Part shown: piece after piece, positions 6,459 to 14,898 of the stretch | Position numbering within the stretch: the stretch's first letter is position 1 | How the letters are laid out: each line of letters begins with the position of its first letter | Notes under the pieces: model-generated | Told to the model about the DNA's origin: nothing | What the model saw: the letters and a program-made list of their open reading frames with translations, nothing else | Database searches by the model: none | Program-made: the position numbers and the translations under genes | DNA from: Porphyrobacter sp. | Lineage (GTDB): Bacteria > Pseudomonadota > Alphaproteobacteria > Sphingomonadales > Sphingomonadaceae | Length of the DNA: 15,704 bases | Direction: 5' to 3' | NCBI GenBank assembly: GCA_018991295.1 | Contig: JAGKSZ010000020.1 | Span: forward strand, 1-15,704

Positions 6459-6878
6459 ATGCGTCATGGTATTTCGGGCCGCAAGCTGGGCCGCAAGACG
6501 GGTCACCGCAACGCCCTGTTCCGCAACATGGCTGCTGCCCTGATCAAGCACGAGCAGATCACCACCACGCTGCCCAAGGCCAAGGAACTGCGCCCTTACG
6601 TCGAAAAGCTGATCACGCTGGCCAAGCGTGGCGGCCTCTCGAACCGTCGTCTGGCGATGGCCCGTCTGGGTGATGAGACGCAGCTGAAGAAGCTCTTCGA
6701 AGTCCTCGCCGAGCGTTACAGCGATCGTGATGGCGGCTACACCCGCGTGCTGCGCGCTGGCGTTCGCGCCGGTGACGCCGTGCAGATGGCGATTATCGAA
6801 TTCGTCGACCGCGACGAAGCGGCCAAGGGTCAGGATTCTGGCCCGGTCGCATCGGAAGACGAATACGAAGACGCCTAA
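6459..6878 (+). CDS. rplQ: 50S ribosomal protein L17
   Basis: L17 lies near the peptide exit tunnel of the large subunit. The 139-residue product begins MRHGISGRKLGRKTGHRNALFRNM, the L17 signature. It continues with LIKHEQITTTLPKAKELRPYVEKLITLAKRG (28-58) and a C-terminal part with YTRVLRAGVRAGDAVQMAIIEFVD. E. coli L17 is 127 residues; the extra length here is an acidic tail ending EDEYEDA. AAGGA at 6445-6449 sets ATG 6459. It is the last gene of the alpha operon and is followed by a clear terminator. Confidence 0.97.
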   Translation: MRHGISGRKLGRKTGHRNALFRNMAAALIKHEQITTTLPKAKELRPYVEKLITLAKRGGLSNRRLAMARLGDETQLKKLFEVLAERYSDRDGGYTRVLRAGVRAGDAVQMAIIEFVDRDEAAKGQDSGPVASEDEYEDA

Positions 6879-6899
6879 GGCGCTCGTCGGATGACAGGC

Positions 6900-6938
6900 A
6901 AGGGGCCGGGGCGGGTACGCTTCCGGCCCTTTCCTTTT
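6900..6938 (+). terminator. Intrinsic terminator of the alpha operon
   Basis: GGGCCGG (6903-6909) pairs with CCGGCCC (6923-6929), extended by G-T and two A-T pairs outward, around a 13-base loop. It is followed by TTTCCTTTT. It lies 21 bases after the rplQ stop and is the best intrinsic terminator in the window. Confidence 0.75.
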
Positions 6939-6964
6939 GCGCGGCGCAGGATAGGGTTGGTGGC

Positions 6965-8374
6965 ATGACCCGCACCGCCCTTGCAGCCGCCACGCTGCTC
7001 CTCGCCGCTGTCCCTGTCGCCGCTCAGAACCAGCAGGCGGAACTCGACGCCCGCTACAACCGGGCGCGCGCGGCAGGGTACAAAGCCCCGATGCCGTGCG
7101 GGGCGAGCGCCAGCGCCGAACGCAGCCGGGCGAGGGAGCGGAGCGAGGAAAGCGTGCTCGCCTATGAGTTGGCGGGGATCCAGCAACCGCTCGATGGCAT
7201 CATCGGCGACCTGCCCCACCGCATCACGCGCTGGCCGGAGGGGAGGCGACCGATCCGTCATGTGACGGTCGACTGGGCCAAGGATATGCCGCCGCGCATC
7301 GCTTTCCAGCGCAGCGTTGGTGGGTGTTCGCTCGGGCCTATCGGGATGGAGGCCGATGCGATTGCGCAAGCGCCGCCGCCCGCGCAGCCCCAACAGATCG
7401 TCAGCTGGCACATGAAACTGCCGGGGCCGGTCTCCCCGGTGCTCGAGGCGGCGATGGAGGGCACCTACGGCCCCAAGGCGCGCACCACCGCCGTATCGGT
7501 CAACTGGGGCGAGAACGGCTGGGACTGGCGCTTTGCCGAGGGGTTCACGCCCTTCACTCCGCAGCGCACATGGTCGGTCGCCAAGAGCCTTGCCGCCACG
7601 CTGGTGGGCGCCAACGAGCATCGCGGGGCCGGTCTCATCCCGCTCAATCCAACGCACGGCATGACGAGCCCGCCGCTTCCCATCCCGAACTGGTATCGCT
7701 CAGATGGCGAGGATCGCCGAGTCGGCATAGCGATGGATCGCCTGCTGCGGATGGCTTCGGGGCGTTACTCCGATACCCCGGGCAACCGCACCGATCCGCT
7801 CTATTTCGGCGGTTCGACCGTGGCCGAGACGGTGCTCCACTGGCCACTGGTCCATCAGCCCGGCACGGTGTTCCGCTATGCCAACAACGACACGCTGACC
7901 GCGATCGCGGCGATTGCTCCGACTTTTGCCGAACATCCCCCGGCCGAGCTTTTCGCGAAGATCGGCATGCAGGACACCATCGCTGAAACCGATTGGCTGG
8001 GCGATTATGTCCTCTCCAGCCAGGTCTGGGCGAGTACGATGGACCTGATCCGCTTCGGCCAGCTTTACCTCAACGACGGCAAGCTTCCCTCGGGCGAGCG
8101 TATCCTGCCCGAAGGCTGGGTGAAGTATGTCACCACGCCCAGCGGCCCGCAGCCGCCCACCGGCACGTTCGGCTATGGCGCCGGGTTCTGGCTCCTGAAC
8201 AAGGAGCCGGGTGTGCCTGCCGATACCTTCGCGGCGATCGGGAACCGGGGGCAATATGTGGTGATCGTGCCGAGCCGGAAGGTCGTGATCGTGCGGCGCG
8301 GTGAAGACCCGGTAGGCAGCAGCTTCGACATCTCAGCCTTCACCCGCGATGTGCTGGCGGCGCTGGAAGAGTAG
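6965..8374 (+). CDS. Exported serine hydrolase, beta-lactamase/penicillin-binding fold
   Basis: The 469-residue product has a Sec-type signal peptide (about 1-20, MTRTALAAATLLLAAVPVAA) and then a long N-terminal region (about 21-170) with no recognised motif. A class C beta-lactamase-like catalytic region follows. The SxxK motif is SVAK (204-207, nucleophile Ser204 and base Lys207). The YxN motif is Tyr305-Ala-Asn307. Near the C-terminus GNRGQ (426-430) occupies the place of the usual KTG or HxG triad. These motifs suggest a periplasmic esterase, amidase or peptidase of the NylB/EstB-like serine hydrolase group; the substrate cannot be told. An antibiotic resistance role is not implied. It starts 26 bases after the alpha-operon terminator and is probably its own unit. 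Confidence 0.85.
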   Translation: MTRTALAAATLLLAAVPVAAQNQQAELDARYNRARAAGYKAPMPCGASASAERSRARERSEESVLAYELAGIQQPLDGIIGDLPHRITRWPEGRRPIRHVTVDWAKDMPPRIAFQRSVGGCSLGPIGMEADAIAQAPPPAQPQQIVSWHMKLPGPVSPVLEAAMEGTYGPKARTTAVSVNWGENGWDWRFAEGFTPFTPQRTWSVAKSLAATLVGANEHRGAGLIPLNPTHGMTSPPLPIPNWYRSDGEDRRVGIAMDRLLRMASGRYSDTPGNRTDPLYFGGSTVAETVLHWPLVHQPGTVFRYANNDTLTAIAAIAPTFAEHPPAELFAKIGMQDTIAETDWLGDYVLSSQVWASTMDLIRFGQLYLNDGKLPSGERILPEGWVKYVTTPSGPQPPTGTFGYGAGFWLLNKEPGVPADTFAAIGNRGQYVVIVPSRKVVIVRRGEDPVGSSFDISAFTRDVLAALEE

Positions 8375-8519
8375 CATTGTGACGGTTGTTCATCTGGACG
8401 GCCTCTAAAATTAACAAAACCTGTCATCCTGATTCAGGCAAGCCTAACGCCGAATCGCGCAAAACCTCATCAAGCCCGCCAGCAATCCCGCCTGCGAGGC
8501 CCATACGAGGAATGCTCCG

Positions 8520-9056
8520 ATGATCACCAAGACCAACCGGCTGGCCTCCGGCAAACTGGCCCGGTTCACGCTCGGCGCGGTCGCTGCGACTGCGCTGACT
8601 GCTGCATCTGTCACCCCCGCCATGGCGCGCGATCATCGTGACCGCGATGGCATTGGTGCCGGCGAGATCATCGCAGGCGCTGTGGTGATCGGTGGGCTTG
8701 CTGCGCTTGCAGGTGCCTTCGACAATGATCGCGGCCGGGATCGCTATGACTATCGCGATCGCGGCGACCGCTGGGATCGCGGCGGGTTCGGCTTCAGCGG
8801 CGGCGCACGGGGTGCAGTTGATCGCTGCGTGCGCGCTGCGGAGAACCAGGCGCGTCGCTTTGGCGGCTACCGCTATGCCGACGTGATCGACGTGCGCGAT
8901 ATCGACCGGACGCGTGATGGTTTTCGGGTGCGTGGCCGGGTCGATGTGGGCGGCGGCTTTGACCGGCGCGGCAGCGATCGTGGCAACTTTACCTGCCGCC
9001 TCGACGGGCGCGGCCAGCCGCTGATCGATTTCAGCGGGATCCGCGGTTTGCGCTGA
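8520..9056 (+). CDS. Secreted Arg/Asp-rich protein with paired-cysteine C-terminal domain
   Basis: The family is unrecognised. The 178-residue product starts at ATG 8520, with GAGGA at 8507-8511. A basic N-terminus and hydrophobic core end in an AMA site before Arg37, so it is probably exported. Residues 50-67 are a second hydrophobic, Gly/Ala-rich stretch (EIIAGAVVIGGLAALAGA), which may be a membrane segment. Residues 68-90 are an RD/YD-rich low-complexity linker. The C-terminal part (about 98-173) has Cys103 and Cys159, a DGFRVRGRVDVGGG stretch and FTCRLDGRGQ. The same layout recurs in the next gene, so the C-terminal part is probably a small folded domain with a disulfide. The role is unknown; envelope localisation is inferred. 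Confidence 0.8.
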   Translation: MITKTNRLASGKLARFTLGAVAATALTAASVTPAMARDHRDRDGIGAGEIIAGAVVIGGLAALAGAFDNDRGRDRYDYRDRGDRWDRGGFGFSGGARGAVDRCVRAAENQARRFGGYRYADVIDVRDIDRTRDGFRVRGRVDVGGGFDRRGSDRGNFTCRLDGRGQPLIDFSGIRGLR

Positions 9057-9073
9057 TCGGCTGACCCAGCTTT

Positions 9074-9105
9074 GCGCGCGGCGTTCCTGCCTTTTGGCCG
9101 CGCGC
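9074..9105 (+). terminator. GC-rich stem-loop after the first Arg/Asp-rich gene
   Basis: GCGCGCGGC (9074-9082) pairs perfectly with GCCGCGCGC (9097-9105) around a 14-base loop that contains TTTT. It lies 17 bases after the stop at 9054-9056. No U-tract follows, so by itself it would be a poor terminator. A better one follows at once. Confidence 0.4.
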
Positions 9106-9112
9106 ATCCTTG

Positions 9113-9154
9113 CCGCCCCGCCATTCCCCACCGGATGGCGGGGCGGTTTCGTTT
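9113..9154 (+). terminator. Intrinsic terminator between the two paralogues
   Basis: CCGCCCCGCCAT (9113-9124) pairs perfectly over 12 bp with 9135-9146, around a 10-base loop, followed by TTTCGTTT. This strong hairpin separates the 8520-9056 gene from the next one, so the two paralogues are probably transcribed separately. Confidence 0.65.
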
Positions 9155-9255
9155 GCGTGGATGGTTCATCCAAGCGCAAGCTGGGCGCGGCTAGGCTTGC
9201 CGCTCGCGGGGTGTTTGGTGGATGCCCGGCCCATGTAACAGGAGGAGAGAGCATC

Positions 9256-10167
9256 ATGGCTCTGACGTTGCGCGCAGGCCTGCTTGCAGCCGCGCTTGCC
9301 GGTACCACCATTCTTGCCGTTCCCGCATCAGCTGCGCCGCTTGGCGTAGTGCCGGCATCCGGAACGGTCTCGATTGCGCCTGATTTCAGCCGCTTCGATC
9401 CGGTTGCCGATGCTGCCAGTTGGGGCTGCCGCTGGGGATGCGGCTGGGGCGGCTGAAGCGGGGGCTGGGGACGGCATCGCGGCTGGCGCCGCAACCGGAT
9501 TGACGGCGGCGACGTGCTGATCGGTGCAGCCATCATCGGCGGCGCTATCGCCATCGCCAATTCGAACAACCGCCGCCAGCGCGAACGCGATGTGGTGATT
9601 GTGGAGCGTGACCGCGATATTCGCGATAATGATTGGAACCGCGATACCCGGTACCGCGACGATCGCCGCGCCGCGCCGCGCGGAACGGGTGCCTCGGGCC
9701 TCGATAATGCGGTGAACATGTGCCTTGATCGGATTGAACGTGATGTCCGCGTCGACACGGTCGACAATGTCGAACGCACCGCCAGCGGGTGGCAGGTTAC
9801 AGGCCTGCTGTTCAATGGTGCAGGTTTCCGCTGCCGCATCGGCAATAATGGCCAGATCGACACGGTCGATTACGATGGCGGCTCGGGAGCGCGCGAATGG
9901 CGCGGGTCGCAATCGATGGCAGCACCTGCCGCCGCGCCGGGCCAGCTGACTGATGAGTCCTATGCTGCCTTGCGCGCCGGGTTGGGTGGCGGCGTGCGCC
10001 CCGATCTGGCCGTAAGCGAGGCGAGCTTGAACGCCAGCGGAACTCCGGTCGCACGGCCGCGCACCGCGCAGGCCAGCCCCGCAGCCACCGCCATGCCTGC
10101 CTATCCCGGAGGCCCGATCCCCGGCGAGGTGATCCCGGAAACGCTCGAGGAAGCCAGCGGCGGATAA
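9256..10167 (+). pseudogene. Paralogue of the secreted Arg/Asp-rich protein, interrupted by in-frame TGA
   Basis: One continuous frame of 304 codons starts at ATG 9256 after a strong AGGAGGAGAG. It begins with a signal peptide (about 1-26, ending ASA) and runs to TAA at 10165-10167. Codon 67 (9454-9456) is TGA, in a Trp/Gly/Cys-rich stretch; after it the frame is open for another 236 codons. The second part has a hydrophobic VLIGAAIIGGAIAIA segment, an RD-rich linker and a domain with Cys156 and Cys193 matching the C-terminal domain of the 8520-9056 protein. A Pro/Ala-rich tail follows. The only late start is GTG 9514, with no evident ribosome site. It is a recent nonsense mutation, a sequencing error (TGG or TGC to TGA) or a readthrough case; I favour the first two. 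A gene caller may report 9514-10167 alone. Confidence 0.7.
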
Positions 10168-10184
10168 TCCGGCGCAAACGGAGC

Positions 10185-10215
10185 GGGCGAGAGGGCTCTA
10201 GCTTCCCTCTCGCCC
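10185..10215. terminator. Stem-loop at the convergent junction
   Basis: GGGCGAGAGGG (10185-10195) pairs perfectly with CCCTCTCGCCC (10205-10215) around a 9-base loop. It lies between two convergent units and overlaps the last codons of the minus-strand TRIC gene (stop 10198-10200). U-tracts are weak on both sides (GTTTG on the minus strand), but position and symmetry suit a bidirectional terminator. Confidence 0.5.
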
Positions 10216-10842
10216 TCCGCCATAGCTCGGCAGGCCCCATTCCCAATGGATTGCGGCACTGCGCAGTGCAAAGCCGCAAGCAAAAGCGAGCGCCCATGCG
10301 GCAGCGTCAGTCAGGCCAAGGTGCGGGGCGGCCAGCATCCCGGCGACTGTCAGCGTCGCGGTGAGCGCGGCCGGGGTCACGTAGAGCTCGGGGCTCATGA
10401 TGATCGAGGGGCGGCCTGCCACCACATCGCGGATAATCCCGCCGACGCAGCCGGTTATCACCCCCATCAGCGCAGCCGGGATCGGCGGCACGCCATAGGC
10501 CAGCGCCTTGGCGCTGCCGAGCACGGCATAGGCCGCCAGCCCCGCGCCATCGGCGTAATCGAAGCCCTTGCCCTCCCACCAGCGCACCGGCGTGAACCAC
10601 GCGATCAGCGCGGTGCCGAGGCACACGGCGGCAACCCACGGATCGTCAATCCAGAACACTGGCGCAGCGATCAGCAGATCGCGCACTGTCCCTCCGCCGA
10701 CGCCGGTCACCAACGCGAAGAAGGCCATGGTGACGAAGGTCTGCCGGAGCCGCGCCGCCAGCACCGCGCCCGACAGCGCGAACAGGGCGATGCCGACGAT
10801 GTCGAGCAGGTCGAGGATCGGGGTGAGGATGATCGGGGTCAC
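10198..10842 (-). CDS. TRIC/UPF0126 family membrane protein (cation-channel-like)
   Basis: This 214-residue, strongly hydrophobic protein has about seven membrane segments and an internal duplication typical of the family. GVGGGTVRD (47-55) and GCVGGIIRD (131-139) are equivalent glycine-rich motifs in the two halves. Bacterial homologues of eukaryotic TRIC channels form trimeric potassium-permeable pores in the inner membrane; many bacterial copies remain uncharacterised. The start is GTG at 10842 and overlaps the PepSY gene's stop by four bases (GTGA), with GAAGG upstream, so translation is probably coupled to the PepSY gene. It is the last gene of the minus-strand run. The family call is firm; ion specificity is not. 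Confidence 0.9.
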   Translation of the reverse strand: MTPIILTPILDLLDIVGIALFALSGAVLAARLRQTFVTMAFFALVTGVGGGTVRDLLIAAPVFWIDDPWVAAVCLGTALIAWFTPVRWWEGKGFDYADGAGLAAYAVLGSAKALAYGVPPIPAALMGVITGCVGGIIRDVVAGRPSIIMSPELYVTPAALTATLTVAGMLAAPHLGLTDAAAWALAFACGFALRSAAIHWEWGLPSYGGGREGS

Positions 10843-11525
10843 GAAGCCTTCACCCGCGCTTTGCGACGGCGGAACATCAGCACGCAGCCGATCAGCGCGC
10901 CTGTCAAGGACAGGGCGGCAAACAGGATCAGGAGCGGATGACTGGTATCCTCACGTTCCGAAAGGTCCATGATGTGAAGGCCCCATGCAAAGTCGAAGGC
11001 GCGCCACCAGCGCGTGCGCACCGCTTCGATCTCGCCGGTATCGCGCCCGACATAGACATTGGTGCCATCGACCAGCTTGACCTGCCACACGGCCAGCGGG
11101 CGGCGGAAATCAAAAGGGGTGCGATCCGCAGGAAACAGCGTCACGCGGCCGGCCTTGTCGCCGCCGGTAATGCGCTGCGCTACCAGCGCGCGGGCAGCAG
11201 CGGCATCAAGCGGCGCGAGCGCGGCGCCGGTCGCGAAATCGACGCGGCGTGTGTCACCCTCCAGCGTCGTCAGGATCGCCACCGCGCGGCCGTCCTGCAT
11301 GGTGACGCGCATCTCCTTGAGCCCCGCATCTGGCGCGGCAAGCGTGCTGCCGGGGATCACCAGCGCCGCAGGATCGGCCTTGATCCGGAGGTGATCGCCG
11401 CGCACTTCCCCGATCGGGCGCAGGGTCATCAGCAGGCCGGTTGCCAGCCACATCGCAATCGGCACGCCGACCAGCCAGCCGAGCCAGATGTGCCATTTGG
11501 CAAGCGTGCGCATGATATTTGTCAT
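10839..11525 (-). CDS. PepSY-type inner-membrane protein
   Basis: This 228-residue protein has one membrane segment at each end (about 11-35 and 196-217) and a periplasmic region between. That region contains two PepSY-like beta stretches: GDTRRVDFATGAAL (about 90-103) and WQVKLVDGTNVYVGRDTGEI (147-166). A conserved-looking WWRAFDFAWGLHIMDL and a basic C-terminus follow. PepSY domains occur in peptidase inhibitors and in membrane proteins linked to iron uptake or redox; no specific role can be assigned. I chose ATG 11525 (MTNIMRTLAKWHIW), 23 bases after the amidase stop. A TTG at 11594 would overlap the amidase by 46 bases, and ATG 11513 is another option. It overlaps the TRIC gene by 4 bases. 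Confidence 0.8.
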   Translation of the reverse strand: MTNIMRTLAKWHIWLGWLVGVPIAMWLATGLLMTLRPIGEVRGDHLRIKADPAALVIPGSTLAAPDAGLKEMRVTMQDGRAVAILTTLEGDTRRVDFATGAALAPLDAAAARALVAQRITGGDKAGRVTLFPADRTPFDFRRPLAVWQVKLVDGTNVYVGRDTGEIEAVRTRWWRAFDFAWGLHIMDLSEREDTSHPLLILFAALSLTGALIGCVLMFRRRKARVKAS

Positions 11526-11548
11526 GCCCGTGCCATGAAGAAGGCAGG

Positions 11549-12907
11549 TCAGGCGTGCAAGATGTTCCCAATCGCTTCGGCTGCTGCAATGCAATCAAGA
11601 TCGGCCCAGCGCGGGCCGATGACCTGCATCCCGCACGGCAGCTGCGCACCGAGATAGGTGCCGCTGCCGATCGGCACGATGGTTGCCGGAAGGCCCGGGA
11701 AGGTTGCCATGCCCGACCACATCAGCCCGCTGCCCCCCGGCTCCTCGGTGCCGTCGATGTTCAGGGTCCCGCGGAACACTGCCTTGTCGCTGTGCGGCAC
11801 GGCCAGCACCGGCGCGGGCGGAGCGAGGACGAAGTCATAGTGGGCAAACAGCGCCTCCCACTGTGCGATTGCCGTGGCCTGCGCATTCAGCAGTGCGAAC
11901 CAATCGGCTGCGGTCGCCTGCTTGCCATCGGGCGCAGGGGCGCCGCCCGACATGGTGATGTTCATCATCTTGAGATAGCTGCGATAATGCGCTGCCTGAT
12001 CGGGAAGCAGGCCGCTTGCTCTGTCGATCCGTACGCCTGCGCGGGCCAGCGTCTCAAGCGCGGCTTCGGTGGGTTCGCGCACGCTTGCATCGACAGGCGC
12101 GCCGGGAAGGGCGGTGATCGCCAGCAACCGGCAGTCCTTCAGGGGCTTGGCGCGGCGGCGCAGCGGGAATTCCGCCCCGATCTCCACCAGCACGGCAAGA
12201 TCTGCTGCATTGCGCGCCAGCGGTCCGGCAATTGAAAGCGGACCATCGGCAGCCGCGACAAAGCCTTCGCGCCGGCTCATGGCGGGGGGATCGTGGCCGG
12301 TCTTGGGCACAAGGCCCCAGGTGGTCTTGTGCCCCCACACGCCGCAGAAATGCGCCGGCACGCGCACCGATCCGCCAATGTCGGTGCCATAGTCGCAAGC
12401 GACCATGCCGCTGGCGACCGCTGCCGCGCTGCCGCCGGATGATCCGCCGGGGGAGCGATCCGGGTTGTGCGGATTGGAGGTGCGGCCATAGACCGGGTTG
12501 AAGCTCTGCCAATCGGTGAGATCGACCGGCACGTTGGTCTTGCCGATGATGATTGCGCCCGCCGCCTTCAACCGCCTGACCAGCAGCGCGTCCTTGGGGG
12601 CCGGCTTGTCCTTGAACTGCGGGTGGCCCCAGGTTGTCGGCAGCCCGGCGACGTCGAAGCTTTCCTTGATCGTCATCGGCACGCCGAACAGCGGCTGGCC
12701 TTCGCGCGGGCCGGCTGCATCGAGCGCCCTGGCCTCGGCATAGGCCGCCTCGAAATTGGGCACAGCAAGCGCATCAATGGCGCTGTCTTGTTCTTCGACA
12801 CGCGTGATCGCGGCATCGACGGCTTGGGCAACGCTCATGCTGCCGGAGCGGATGGCTGCGCTGGTGGCGAGCGCGCCGGGTTCTGCGGTCAGTTGCGGAT
12901 AGGCCAT
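11549..12907 (-). CDS. Amidase-signature family hydrolase
   Basis: This 452-residue protein has the full amidase-signature Ser-cisSer-Lys triad: Lys81 in MTIKESFD, the cis-Ser in GGSSGGS (154-160, probably Ser156) and the nucleophile Ser180 in DIGGS (176-180). The family hydrolyses C-N bonds of amides, and includes GatA, fatty-acid amide hydrolases and many uncharacterised amidases. The absence of gatB or gatC nearby argues against the tRNA amidotransferase subunit. No signal peptide is seen, so it is probably cytoplasmic. ATG 12907 (MAYPQLTAEPG) is chosen because GAGGGGAGAA lies just upstream and the frame beyond it would run into lpdA. That Shine-Dalgarno is in the 3' arm of a hairpin. The substrate is unknown. 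Confidence 0.88.
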   Translation of the reverse strand: MAYPQLTAEPGALATSAAIRSGSMSVAQAVDAAITRVEEQDSAIDALAVPNFEAAYAEARALDAAGPREGQPLFGVPMTIKESFDVAGLPTTWGHPQFKDKPAPKDALLVRRLKAAGAIIIGKTNVPVDLTDWQSFNPVYGRTSNPHNPDRSPGGSSGGSAAAVASGMVACDYGTDIGGSVRVPAHFCGVWGHKTTWGLVPKTGHDPPAMSRREGFVAAADGPLSIAGPLARNAADLAVLVEIGAEFPLRRRAKPLKDCRLLAITALPGAPVDASVREPTEAALETLARAGVRIDRASGLLPDQAAHYRSYLKMMNITMSGGAPAPDGKQATAADWFALLNAQATAIAQWEALFAHYDFVLAPPAPVLAVPHSDKAVFRGTLNIDGTEEPGGSGLMWSGMATFPGLPATIVPIGSGTYLGAQLPCGMQVIGPRWADLDCIAAAEAIGNILHA

Positions 12908-12917
12908 GCGTGAATTC

Positions 12918-12952
12918 TCCCCTCGGCCCAGCGATAGGCAAAGCCGAGGGGA
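12918..12952 (-). promoter_or_regulatory. Hairpin in the lpdA-amidase spacer covering the amidase ribosome site
   Basis: TCCCCTCGGC (12918-12927) pairs perfectly with GCCGAGGGGA (12943-12952) on the + strand. In the minus-strand transcript the 3' arm contains GAGGGGA, the amidase Shine-Dalgarno. No U-tract follows, so it looks less like a terminator than an element that lowers amidase translation or separates it from lpdA. Confidence 0.4.
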
Positions 12953-12960
12953 GGGGCAAT

Positions 12961-14367
<1,407 letters not shown>

Positions 14368-14406
14368 GGTGGGTCTACCGTTCCTCTTGCGCCGCTTCGT
14401 GCGGCC

Positions 14407-14877
14407 TTATGTGTTCCTGCGCGCGGCGACTTCAAGCTCTATCGCCTCCAGCGTTGCGGCCATGGTGCGCCCGTGCCGCCCGAGCTTGAGATCATCCCTT
14501 AGCACCCGTGCTGGGTTGCCTGCGACAAGGCTGTGGGCCGCCACGTCCTGTGTCACCACTGCGCCGGCGGCGATGATGCACTGATCGCCCACACTCACCC
14601 CCGGCAGAATGATCGCATTCGCCCCGACAAAGCACCGCGATCCGATAAAGGTATCGCGGTGATAGCCGCCGACGAAATCGTGGGTCAGCACCCGCGCCCC
14701 CGGAGCGATCAGCGTGTGCGCGCCGATATGCACGCCGCCGGGGTTGGTGAAATCGAGGTGCGCCTTGCCCGAAATCCGCACACCCTCGCCCAGATCCATA
14801 CCCCACACGCGCCGCAACCACGCAGACCGCAGACGGGTCAGGGCGACCTGAAGGGCGGTGCGCAGGCGGACGAGCAT
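14407..14877 (-). CDS. Hexapeptide-repeat acyltransferase (WcaF/CysE-like)
   Basis: This 156-residue protein has a short basic N-terminal helix region (1-25) and then a left-handed beta-helix of hexapeptide repeats. Repeats are visible as VHIGAHTLIAPGARVLTHD (49-67) and IGSRCFVGANAIILPGVSVGD (78-98), followed by CIIAAGAVVTQDV (100-112) and the usual end SLVAGNPARVL (116-126). His66 in LTHD is in the position of the catalytic His of acetyl-CoA-dependent O-acetyltransferases. The acceptor is unknown; a sugar or polysaccharide is usual for this group. ATG 14877 follows the sucB stop by 21 bases and has GGGGGGAAAG upstream. Finding it between sucB and lpdA is odd. Confidence 0.88.
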   Translation of the reverse strand: MLVRLRTALQVALTRLRSAWLRRVWGMDLGEGVRISGKAHLDFTNPGGVHIGAHTLIAPGARVLTHDFVGGYHRDTFIGSRCFVGANAIILPGVSVGDQCIIAAGAVVTQDVAAHSLVAGNPARVLRDDLKLGRHGRTMAATLEAIELEVAARRNT

Positions 14878-14898
14878 GGGCGGGCTTTCCCCCCTTTT

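Noticed and set aside
8386..8411. TAAAAT at 8406-8411 as the -10 of a promoter for the 8520 gene
   Set aside because: No matching -35 at normal spacing; the nearest TTG-like hexamers give 14-15 bases.
8620..8790. Repeated GATCGC/CGATCG units as a DNA repeat array
   Set aside because: They are explained by Asp-Arg-rich coding sequence with biased codons and have no regular repeat-spacer structure.
9454..9492. TGA at 9454 as a selenocysteine codon with the small hairpin at 9479-9492 as recoding signal
   Set aside because: The hairpin is only 5 bp and about 22 bases past the TGA, the protein is not a known redox enzyme, and no selenocysteine genes are in the window. Mutation or sequencing error is simpler.
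11526..11594. TTG start at 11594 for the PepSY protein
   Set aside because: It would overlap the amidase end by 46 bases, and the added residues do not look like part of the membrane protein.
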